Shown here in pieces: positions 15,112-21,843 of a stretch of DNA of 23,190 nucleotides. Under the pieces are notes generated by a model, which worked only from the letters and a program-made list of their open reading frames with translations, searched no databases and had not been told where the DNA came from. This stretch comes from JBBDNC01 sp040877875. GTDB lineage: Bacteria; Bacteroidota; Rhodothermia; Balneolales; Balneolaceae. Made by a program: the position numbers and the translations under genes. Each line of letters starts with the position of its first letter. Within the stretch, counting starts at the first letter, position 1. The stretch is taken from the NCBI GenBank assembly GCA_040877875.1, contig JBBDNC010000096.1, positions 1 through 23,190 on the forward strand, written 5' to 3'.

Positions 15112-15120
15112 TTATCCACA
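15112..15120 (+). promoter_or_regulatory. DnaA box 2 (perfect)
   Basis: TTATCCACA, exact match, same orientation as box 1 and 98 bp further from dnaA. Confidence 0.8.
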
Positions 15121-15274
15121 TTGCTTTTAACAGTATAACATACTGGCGGACAATAACTTAGTATTTTTTTGCTAAAGTTTCAGATTTAGGCTTGACAGTA
15201 CATATTCTGGCGTCAACATGGATTTCTTGGTGGCGGGGACATTCAAAAGTTGTTTAAATTTATTTTTCCACAAG

Positions 15275-15283
15275 TTATCCACG
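15275..15283 (+). promoter_or_regulatory. DnaA box 3 (one mismatch), with a weak box beside it
   Basis: TTATCCACG differs from the consensus only at the last base. TTTTCCACA at 15264-15272 is 2 nt upstream in the same orientation. It is the box closest to the AT-rich tract. Confidence 0.65.
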
Positions 15284-15306
15284 TAATCTTACATATCAAC
15301 TCTTCT

Positions 15307-15330
15307 GATTTTAATTATTTTTTATTTGAT
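15307..15330. promoter_or_regulatory. AT-rich tract, possible DNA unwinding element
   Basis: Of 24 bases only the G at 15307 and the G near the end are not A or T. It lies 23 bp after DnaA box 3 on the prmC side. A position next to a box cluster is where unwinding elements are usually found. Confidence 0.45.
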
Positions 15331-15357
15331 CCTATAAAACCGTTGTCTTTACAGATG

Positions 15358-16236
15358 TTAGGGATGAAATGCAGCGTGTAGAAATCGTTTTTTCCCATCA
15401 TAATCGAGCATGATACTGGCCTCTTCAAAATATTCACGAACCCCTTCTAAAATCTGGTCGGCCAGGAGCGCATTACACTCCAAATAGAGATGCCCTTCGG
15501 GGGAGAGATGAGAGGCGGCGAATTTACTGATGGACCGGTAAATTTGAAGGGGTTGTTCATGGAATAGGGCGACTTCAGGTTCAAAGGATGAAACCTGGGG
15601 TTCAAGAGCGTCACGCTCACCGGGAAGAATGTAAGGCGGATTTGAAACGATCAGGTCAAAATTCCGGCGGTCAATTGCCTCATGGGTTGAGAGTTCGAAC
15701 AGATCTGCTTCCAGAAAAGTCACGTCGACTTCATTTTCCTGTGCATTTTTTTGAGCCAGCTCCAAAGCGGGACGGGACAGGTCTACCCCATAGCATGTCC
15801 ACTTCCGGCGTTCCTTTGCCAATGCGACTGAAATACATCCGGAGCCGGTGCCGATGTCAAGAACCCGGAGTTTGTCATCCTTTCGGGCTTCCTGTTCCTT
15901 CAGCAGGATTTCGAGGAGTTGTTCCGTTTCCACACGGGGGATAAGCACTCGTTCGTCTACGAAGAGTCTGCAATTCAGAAACTCCGTATAGCCGAGAATA
16001 TATTGTAACGGCTCATGATCGGTTCGGCGTTGGACGAGCGGGCGAAGCCGGTCGAGCTCATCGGAAGTGAGAGGCCGATCGTATTTCAGATACAAGTCCA
16101 GCCTCTTGATTCCCAAGACCTCGGCTAACAGCCATTCGATACTTAATCGGGGGTTGGGGACCTTTTTTTTTCGAAAATGGGACGTTGCCCATTCAAGCAT
16201 GGACAATACCGTCCACTCGTTGGTTACTTCTTTCAT
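15358..16236 (-). CDS. prmC: Peptide chain release factor N5-glutamine methyltransferase (HemK)
   Basis: PrmC methylates the GGQ-motif glutamine of release factors RF1 and RF2, using S-adenosylmethionine, which speeds translation termination. The 292-aa protein has an N-terminal helical domain (about 1-90), LIPRVETEQL near 98-107, the SAM-binding motif DIGTGSG at 127-133, and the catalytic NPPY at 199-202, which holds the target glutamine. The size is typical. The ATG at 16234-16236 is preceded by GGAAGTG. It lies on the far side of the oriC candidate from dnaA and reads toward it. Confidence 0.94.
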   Translation of the reverse strand: MKEVTNEWTVLSMLEWATSHFRKKKVPNPRLSIEWLLAEVLGIKRLDLYLKYDRPLTSDELDRLRPLVQRRTDHEPLQYILGYTEFLNCRLFVDERVLIPRVETEQLLEILLKEQEARKDDKLRVLDIGTGSGCISVALAKERRKWTCYGVDLSRPALELAQKNAQENEVDVTFLEADLFELSTHEAIDRRNFDLIVSNPPYILPGERDALEPQVSSFEPEVALFHEQPLQIYRSISKFAASHLSPEGHLYLECNALLADQILEGVREYFEEASIMLDYDGKKRFLHAAFHP

Positions 16237-16257
16237 TCACTTCCGGTCCAAAAAGAT

Positions 16258-16647
16258 TCAGGAGTTGTCTTCTTCCTTCGCCTCAGGGACTTCCTCCTGA
16301 AGGGATAAGCCAAATCGTTTGGCGTAGTCCATGATAAAATCAATGACGTCAGATTCTATGTTTTTTTCTTCAGTCAGTGAGCTACCGCGGAACCCCATTC
16401 TCCCTCCTGCTTTTTTGAGTTCAATCCTGTTTTGTTTGTCACTGCATTCAATTACACAAACAAGAGTTACAGTGGCATTGATCTGTTTTTCATACTCCTC
16501 AAAAAGAGCAACGATTACTTCGTCTTTATTTGCTGAGGATTCGTATTTATATAAATATTTAGGTTCAATACTCTCAAATAATTTTGGAGCCATTCGACGT
16601 AAAGTGTCGTTCGGCCCATAAACCAAATACTTGGTAAGTGTACTCAT
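16258..16647 (-). CDS. Uncharacterised 129-aa protein
   Basis: I do not recognise a family with confidence. It is a soluble protein with no signal peptide. Alternating strands and helices are suggested: a beta-like ATVTLVCVIECS (about 58-69), a Gly/Arg loop KKAGGRMGFRGSSL (about 78-91), a helix DVIDFIMDYAKRFGL (about 100-114), then an acidic tail (EEVPEAKEEDNS). The pattern of a small alpha/beta domain with a charged tail fits several DUF families, none securely. The ATG lies in an A/T-rich leader without a Shine-Dalgarno site. Its stop is 21 nt upstream of the prmC start, so co-transcription with prmC is likely. Confidence 0.7.
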   Translation of the reverse strand: MSTLTKYLVYGPNDTLRRMAPKLFESIEPKYLYKYESSANKDEVIVALFEEYEKQINATVTLVCVIECSDKQNRIELKKAGGRMGFRGSSLTEEKNIESDVIDFIMDYAKRFGLSLQEEVPEAKEEDNS

Positions 16648-16673
16648 ATATAATTTAACAGTTAATTACAAGA

Positions 16674-16685
16674 TATTGGCCAATA
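16674..16685. promoter_or_regulatory. 12-bp perfect palindrome in a divergent spacer
   Basis: TATTGGCCAATA lies in the 202-bp AT-rich spacer between the divergent genes that start at 16647 and 16850. It is 27 bp from the minus-strand start. It could be an operator half-site pair, but one copy gives no proof. The rest of the spacer holds no gene. Confidence 0.25.
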
Positions 16686-16849
16686 ATCAGCAGGAATAAA
16701 AAGCTAAATCAAATAAGAAGCAAATAGTCCGACAAGTTTATAAATTAAAAACAGTCGAAAGTTCGTTTCAGCTTAAATTTTATTTAATGCAATGGAAATG
16801 CAATAAAAAACGTTGCGATTAATGTGAGATTAAAACATTTTAGATCAAC

Positions 16850-17683
16850 ATGATTTATTTATATCGTTATATATCAGTTTTATTCATTTCCTGTATAATG
16901 ATTTTTGGCACCTTGGCCGAATTGAGCCGAGCGCAAATTCAGGAACCGGATCCCCAGGAAATACAAGGAGCGCGCACGTATGTGGATGAGGGCCTCCGCG
17001 GTGGAATTGGTTTCAATGTGGTGATCAATAATTTTGGTTTCGGCATTGGAGGGGAATATAAACGCGTATTGGGGCCAACTCTGGATGGAACCCTGACCTT
17101 GCGCTGGACCGGTCTCCGTGATGTCAGTGAACAGACCTTTACGGATATTTTCTTCGGGCAACAGGTGATTCCGAATAAATACCAGCGGGCGTATGCATTC
17201 CCTTTGACGATGAGTCTTCGAAAGCGGATTTTCGCCGAAGAGGTTTCGGATAATTACCGTTTTTATGTGAGCGGGGGAATAGGTCCGGTAGTTTCATTTT
17301 CCTACCCATATTTTGATGATAACAATAACAACGGCTACCGGGAACAATTCCAGAATTATTTTGAACAAACCTATGATGTATTTACCGGTATCTCTGACGG
17401 GCAGTGGCATTTGGGATTGACCGGCGAGATTAACGTGAGTGTGGATATCGGAGAGAATTTTTCACGTTTGACCTCCATCCAGTTCGGCTACCTGTTCTAC
17501 CATTTTCCTGACGGCATTCAGATGATGATGCCGAATCAGCCGATCCGGAAACAAAATCCGGCGCCTGATGAATTTCCCTTCCTGCAAAATCCGGATGGTT
17601 CTCTGCAAATGGAGCCTTTTTTCGACTCCCACCATTTCTTTGGAACCCCTCAAATCAGCCTCGTTTTTGGTAGAATGTGGTGA
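16850..17683 (+). CDS. Putative outer-membrane beta-barrel protein
   Basis: The 277-aa protein has an N-terminal signal peptide (hydrophobic to about residue 28, ending ELSRAQ). The mature part is rich in Gly and aromatic residues in alternating patterns, such as GGIGFNVVINNFGFGIGGEY, LDGTLTLRWTGL and FSRLTSIQFGYLFYHF. It ends SLVFGRMW, with a C-terminal aromatic residue, which is the usual mark of an outer-membrane strand that the BAM machinery recognises. A Ca-like DDNNNNGYRE loop lies near 160. No specific family is recognised. The start follows an AT-rich leader. It is 112 bp upstream of eno on the same strand; whether they share a transcript is unclear. Confidence 0.75.
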   Translation: MIYLYRYISVLFISCIMIFGTLAELSRAQIQEPDPQEIQGARTYVDEGLRGGIGFNVVINNFGFGIGGEYKRVLGPTLDGTLTLRWTGLRDVSEQTFTDIFFGQQVIPNKYQRAYAFPLTMSLRKRIFAEEVSDNYRFYVSGGIGPVVSFSYPYFDDNNNNGYREQFQNYFEQTYDVFTGISDGQWHLGLTGEINVSVDIGENFSRLTSIQFGYLFYHFPDGIQMMMPNQPIRKQNPAPDEFPFLQNPDGSLQMEPFFDSHHFFGTPQISLVFGRMW

Positions 17684-17795
17684 GCGTAGAAGGCACCCAT
17701 ACGTTTTTACTTCTGCCCTTTCACTTCTCACTTTATCGGTAAGTGAATTCGTATTACTTTACATCCTGAATTTCGTGCTAACCAAAAAGATACAG

Positions 17796-19091
17796 ATGAG
17801 TTTAATAGATCAGATTACAGGCAGACAAATCATTGATTCACGGGGCAATCCAACTGTAGAAGTAGATGTTATTTTAACGGACGGCGTAATGGGCAGGGCA
17901 GCCGTCCCCTCCGGCGCCTCTACCGGCGTCCATGAGGCAGTAGAACTGCGGGACGGGGATATGAACCGCTATTTGGGCAAGAGTGTTGAAAAAGCGGTGG
18001 ATAATGTAAATACGGTGATTGCCAAGGAACTGGAAGGATTCCCTGCAATTTTACAGACCGATGTGGATGATCTGTTGATTGAATTGGACGGAACCCCCAA
18101 TAAAAGCAAACTTGGAGCCAATGCGATTCTGGGAGTTTCCCTTGCCGTGGCAAAGGCTGCTGCGAATTCCCTCGGGCTGCCTTTGTGGAGATACATCGGT
18201 GGGGTGAATGCCAAATTGATGCCGTTGCCGATGATGAATATCATCAACGGAGGATCGCATGCCGATAACAATGTGGACTTGCAGGAATTTATGATTATGC
18301 CGGCCGGGGCTTCCGGTTTTTCAGAAGCTCTTCGAACGGGCTCGGAGATTTTTCATAATCTGAAAAAAGTGCTCGGTTCAAAAGGATATAGTACGGCTGT
18401 GGGGGATGAGGGTGGATTTGCTCCCAATTTGAAATCCAATGAAGAAGCGGTGGATGTGATTCTGGATGCTATTGAAAAAGCGGGGTATACTCCCGGTGAA
18501 GATGTACTGATTGCACTCGATCCCGCCAGCTCAGAATTTTATAACGAGGAGAAGAAATTGTATGAATTCCGCTGGAGTGACGGGAGCACAAAGGATGCGG
18601 ATGCCATGGTTGAATTCTGGTCGGACTGGGTCGATAAATACCCCATTATTTCTATAGAAGATGGAATGTTTGAGGATGACTGGGAGGGGTGGAAAAAACT
18701 GACGGATGAACTCGGCAAGAAAGTTCAACTGGTCGGAGATGATCTCTTTGTGACGAATACAACCCGCCTGGCAAAGGGAATTAAACAGGGCATCGGCAAT
18801 TCCATTTTGATTAAGGTTAACCAGATTGGAACCCTGACCGAAACGCTTGATGCGATTGAAATGGCTCATAAAAATGATTATACGGCCGTCATTTCACACC
18901 GTTCGGGCGAAACGGAAGATACCACGATTGCCGACCTCGCCGTTGCGACCAACGCAGGTCAAATTAAAACCGGATCCATGAGCAGGACCGACCGTATTGC
19001 CAAATACAACCAACTGATCCGCATAGAAGAAGAACTGGGCGAAACTGCATTGTTTTTGGGTAAGGATACGTTCGGTTTTGACAGGAAATAA
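17796..19091 (+). CDS. eno: Enolase (phosphopyruvate hydratase)
   Basis: Enolase dehydrates 2-phosphoglycerate to phosphoenolpyruvate in glycolysis. The 431-aa protein has IIDSRGNPTVEV (12-23), SGASTG (39-44), GDEGGFAPNL near 203-212, Mg ligands D242 (ALDPAS), E288 (SIEDG) and D315 (GDD), and catalytic K340 (LIKVNQIG), SHRSGETED (367-375) and K391 (IKTGSMSRTDR). The frame is open upstream as far as 17568, overlapping the barrel gene. The ATG at 17796 gives the normal family length and N-terminus, so I chose it. recF begins 3 nt after its stop, so the two are almost surely co-transcribed. Confidence 0.98.
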   Translation: MSLIDQITGRQIIDSRGNPTVEVDVILTDGVMGRAAVPSGASTGVHEAVELRDGDMNRYLGKSVEKAVDNVNTVIAKELEGFPAILQTDVDDLLIELDGTPNKSKLGANAILGVSLAVAKAAANSLGLPLWRYIGGVNAKLMPLPMMNIINGGSHADNNVDLQEFMIMPAGASGFSEALRTGSEIFHNLKKVLGSKGYSTAVGDEGGFAPNLKSNEEAVDVILDAIEKAGYTPGEDVLIALDPASSEFYNEEKKLYEFRWSDGSTKDADAMVEFWSDWVDKYPIISIEDGMFEDDWEGWKKLTDELGKKVQLVGDDLFVTNTTRLAKGIKQGIGNSILIKVNQIGTLTETLDAIEMAHKNDYTAVISHRSGETEDTTIADLAVATNAGQIKTGSMSRTDRIAKYNQLIRIEEELGETALFLGKDTFGFDRK

Positions 19092-19094
19092 GAA

Positions 19095-20231
19095 TTGCGT
19101 ATTACCCGACTCTCCTTACAAAACTTCAGGAACCATGCGGATACGTCCGTTGAGTGGGCCCCCCACGTAAACCTGATTACCGGGGCCAACGGGGAGGGTA
19201 AAACAAATTTGATCGATGCGATTCATTACCTGTGCATGTCACGCAGTTTCGTTGCGTCGAGTGATCAGTATGTAGTCCGGGATGGCGAAAAATATTTCAT
19301 GATCAGCGGGCATTTCGAAGGTGAAATCCGAAGCCGGTTTAAAGTCGGATGCTCATACTCCAGGGGAGAGGGCAAGAAAATATTTGTCAATGACAGCCCG
19401 CTTGAACGGTTATCGGACCTGATCGGGATGGTGCCGGTCGTTGTGCTGAGTCCGGAGGACCTGAAACTGACCGGGGAAGGGCCGGCTGAAAGGCGGGGGT
19501 TTATCGACGGTTTTATCAGTCAGTTTTCGCCGGCCTATTTACGGAAACTGATCACGTACCGGCGGATTCGGAAGCAGCGAAACAGGCTGCTGCAGGAGTA
19601 CACCGGTCCGGTTTCATCCCTGAAAGCCAACCTGGAGCCATGGGATATTCAAATGATTGAATCCGGTTCATGGATTGTCGCCAAACGCACGGAAGTCTTG
19701 AGCCGGTTCAAATCCTACCTTGAACAGCAATTTGAGTCGTTCAGCGGGATCCGTCTGAAACCCGGACTGGAATACCAGACCTTTTGTGAGCCGGATGAAA
19801 ATCCGGGCCTGATTGAGCAAAAATTCCGTCACGCTCTGGAAGAAAATTTTGAAAAGGAAATGGAGCGTGAACAAACAATAATTGGCCCGCATCGGGATGA
19901 AATTGTTTTTTATCTTGGAGATATGGAACTTCGCAATTATGGATCGCAAGGTCAGCACCGCTTGTTTTCAGTTGCCCTGAAAATGGCCCAGCTTTTTTAT
20001 TATTCGGACGAGCTGGACGATCTGCCCATTATGTTGCTCGATGATGTTTTTGGTAATCTCGACCAGGAGAAAACTGAAATCCTCCTGAATACGTTACTCA
20101 AACACCCCGGGCAGACATTTGTGACTTCTGCCTCGGAAGTACCTTTTAAAGATCTTCAATTGAATTCCATAAAAAAGGAAGAAAACCGCTGGTACAGAGT
20201 TACAGGCGGGGAAGTCAGCCTTAAGTCATAG
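19095..20231 (+). CDS. recF: DNA replication and repair protein RecF
   Basis: RecF is an ABC-type ATPase that binds gapped DNA and helps load RecA in repair of stalled forks. The 378-aa protein has the Walker A GANGEGKT at 30-37, LSPEDLKLTGEGPAERRGF in the middle (about 118-136), the ABC signature near GSQGQHRLFSVALKMAQ (about 281-297), and Walker B IMLLDDVFGNLD near 314-325. The start is TTG at 19095, 3 nt after the enolase stop, with AGGA (19083-19086) inside the enolase end. The start is supported by the normal MRITRLSLQNFRNH beginning. The DUF721 gene starts 5 nt after its stop. Confidence 0.96.
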   Translation: MRITRLSLQNFRNHADTSVEWAPHVNLITGANGEGKTNLIDAIHYLCMSRSFVASSDQYVVRDGEKYFMISGHFEGEIRSRFKVGCSYSRGEGKKIFVNDSPLERLSDLIGMVPVVVLSPEDLKLTGEGPAERRGFIDGFISQFSPAYLRKLITYRRIRKQRNRLLQEYTGPVSSLKANLEPWDIQMIESGSWIVAKRTEVLSRFKSYLEQQFESFSGIRLKPGLEYQTFCEPDENPGLIEQKFRHALEENFEKEMEREQTIIGPHRDEIVFYLGDMELRNYGSQGQHRLFSVALKMAQLFYYSDELDDLPIMLLDDVFGNLDQEKTEILLNTLLKHPGQTFVTSASEVPFKDLQLNSIKKEENRWYRVTGGEVSLKS

Positions 20232-20236
20232 AACCG

Positions 20237-20533
20237 ATGGCATTTTCAAATAAACCGGAATCACTCGATGCACTGCTGAAGAATTACCTGAAGCGGATGC
20301 CGCAGAAGAAGGAAATGAAACGCGGATTAATTCTGCATATGTGGCCGAAGGTGGTGGGTGAGCAGGTGACCCGGGCCACTCTGGATCTGTATTTTGACCA
20401 GGACAAGTTGTTTGTGAAAGTGGTCAACGAAGCTTGGAGGCACGAGCTGACAATGAATCGTTTTTCGATTGCTAAAAAATTAAATGAGAAAGTAGATGGG
20501 AAAATTATAAAAGAGATTGTAGTATTAAGTTAG
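20237..20533 (+). CDS. DUF721 (DciA-like) protein
   Basis: The 98-aa protein is a single DUF721 domain. The pattern of MWPKVVGEQVTRATLDLYF, a Leu/Val strand (KLFVKVVN) and AWRHELTMNRFSIAKKLN fits the family well. DciA proteins are replicative-helicase (DnaB) loaders or operators in bacteria that lack DnaC and DnaI. That function is established for some members and is inferred here. It begins 5 nt after recF, and dnaA lies about 5 kb away, so a replication role is in keeping with context. Eno-recF-dciA probably form one transcript. Confidence 0.82.
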   Translation: MAFSNKPESLDALLKNYLKRMPQKKEMKRGLILHMWPKVVGEQVTRATLDLYFDQDKLFVKVVNEAWRHELTMNRFSIAKKLNEKVDGKIIKEIVVLS

Positions 20534-20537
20534 TTTT

Positions 20538-20569
20538 CAGGAGTCCGGTAGGCTCCCGGACGTACATCC
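20538..20569. repeat. Short hairpin, possible degenerate copy C of the dispersed repeat
   Basis: The gap after the DUF721 gene contains GTCCGG (20543-20548) and CCGGAC (20556-20561), a 6-bp stem with a 7-nt loop. Before it is CAGGAGTC and after it GGACGTACATC; both also occur near copy A (359-366 and 336-346), though in the other order. This may be a shortened relative. It lacks a T run and is not a clear terminator. Confidence 0.4.
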
Positions 20570-20596
20570 CATAAATCATCATTTTTAATTCGGATT

Positions 20597-21598
20597 ATGT
20601 TTCATCGTTTTAAACATATGTTTAGTTCAGGCAAGAACACCGGGTCCGATATGGATGACGACGGGATGTCCAACTACCTGACCCAGGAAAAAATCCTGGT
20701 TTTCGGCATCTCATTTGTCCTGGCGTTCTGCCTCTGGTTTATTGTAAATCTCAGCCGTGATTTCAACATAACGGTTGACCTGCCGCTTGAGGTGGGCAAT
20801 CTTCCGGCAGATCAGGCTTTGGTTGATGGTTTGCCTGAATACGCAACGGTAGGAGTGACCGGCGAGGGATGGCAGCTCATTCCCCTTTATAATAATCCAC
20901 CCAGCATCACCGTGGAGGTGCTGGAGGAAGAAGTGCCCTTGTTTGAAAGAGTCCAACAGCAGTTGAGCACCTTTTCCGGAGTCAATGTGATCAAGGTACA
21001 ACCGTTTTCACTCACCCTGAACCTTGAGCAAAAAACAACGAGGAAGTTACCCGTTGAACTACGTCTGGACCTGGAACTGAGAGACCAGTACGGAATCATC
21101 GGGGAACCTGAATTGTCACCTGATAGTGTGACGGTAACCGGGGCCGTGACAAAACTCGAAGAACTCGAAAGGATTCAAACGGAAGAACTTGAACTCGCTG
21201 ATATCCAGTCGGACCGTGTGATTCTGCTTGATCTCATACAGCCTTCCGGCGGTATTGCCCTCTCACCCGATGTAGTCAGTTACCGGATTGAAGTCGCCGA
21301 GTTTACGGAAGGGGAAGTCAGAATCCCCATCCGCATCCGGAATCTGCCTCCCGGCAGAGTCGTGACCTATAATCCTTCCACTCTTACAGTCCGATATGAT
21401 GTCCCGATCGACCAGTACCAGGATGTGCAGAATATAAGGCCTTTTACTGCCTATATTGATTTTAATACCATCCAGTCGGATACTACCGGCCTGGTCATCC
21501 CGGAGATCGAACGAAATGACGATGACTTTATCGTTCGCCTGCGAAGCTTTCAGCCAAAAACGGTGTCCTATTTCAATGTTGTGGATCAAAACCAGTAA
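20597..21598 (+). CDS. YbbR-domain membrane protein (CdaR-like)
   Basis: The 333-aa protein has one membrane segment at about 32-53 (ILVFGISFVLAFCLWFIVNL), with about 30 polar residues before it and a large extracytoplasmic part. The rest is repeated YbbR-like beta units. Each repeat has a strand, a proline-rich turn and a Dxx(V/I)TVTG-like end, such as LSPDSVTVTGAVTKL near 177-191. CdaR of Firmicutes is a YbbR protein that tunes the c-di-AMP cyclase CdaA. No cyclase gene is visible here, so the partner is unknown. It lies 63 bp after the DUF721 gene and may share its transcript. Confidence 0.85.
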   Translation: MFHRFKHMFSSGKNTGSDMDDDGMSNYLTQEKILVFGISFVLAFCLWFIVNLSRDFNITVDLPLEVGNLPADQALVDGLPEYATVGVTGEGWQLIPLYNNPPSITVEVLEEEVPLFERVQQQLSTFSGVNVIKVQPFSLTLNLEQKTTRKLPVELRLDLELRDQYGIIGEPELSPDSVTVTGAVTKLEELERIQTEELELADIQSDRVILLDLIQPSGGIALSPDVVSYRIEVAEFTEGEVRIPIRIRNLPPGRVVTYNPSTLTVRYDVPIDQYQDVQNIRPFTAYIDFNTIQSDTTGLVIPEIERNDDDFIVRLRSFQPKTVSYFNVVDQNQ

Positions 21599-21843
21599 TC
21601 CTTTTTGAGCCGATCTTCTGTTCCGGGAAAGCCAACCTTTAAAAGGAGTTTCCGACCTGAGTATTCAAGGGGTTGAATTTGACAGGGCCGGGTTCCTTGA
21701 AACCGTTGGCGCTTGCAGTTCTGCCGGCGTTGTCTCCCTCCTTCGCTTGAAATTCATAGTCTTTCCGCTTCTGAATGGGGGCTGCGATCTTTCCTGTCCG
21801 GGTCAACTCTTGACACTGAACCGATATACCGGGTGCCGGTTTT
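21599..21843. other. Spacer between converging genes
   Basis: This 245-bp spacer lies between the YbbR-protein stop and the ispH stop. A small frame crosses it on the minus strand but overlaps ispH and has no features of a gene. I see no clear hairpin with a T run for either gene. Confidence 0.4.

Larger units (their letters stand above)
14965..15357. other. Candidate chromosomal origin of replication (oriC)
   Basis: This 393-bp spacer between dnaA and prmC, which point the same way, holds no gene. It contains TTATCCACA at 15014-15022 and 15112-15120 and TTATCCACG at 15275-15283, all on the plus strand. A weaker TTTTCCACA lies at 15264-15272 and TTATCCTTC at 15068. An AT-rich stretch of low melting stability is at 15307-15330. 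Perfect boxes beside dnaA plus an AT-rich tract are the usual bacterial oriC layout. In many Bacteroidota oriC is not beside dnaA, so this is a strong candidate but not proof. The boxes could also serve dnaA autoregulation. Confidence 0.7.

Noticed and set aside
17568..17795. 76-codon N-terminal extension of enolase
   Set aside because: It overlaps the barrel gene in another frame and is absent from the family; the ATG at 17796 gives the normal protein.
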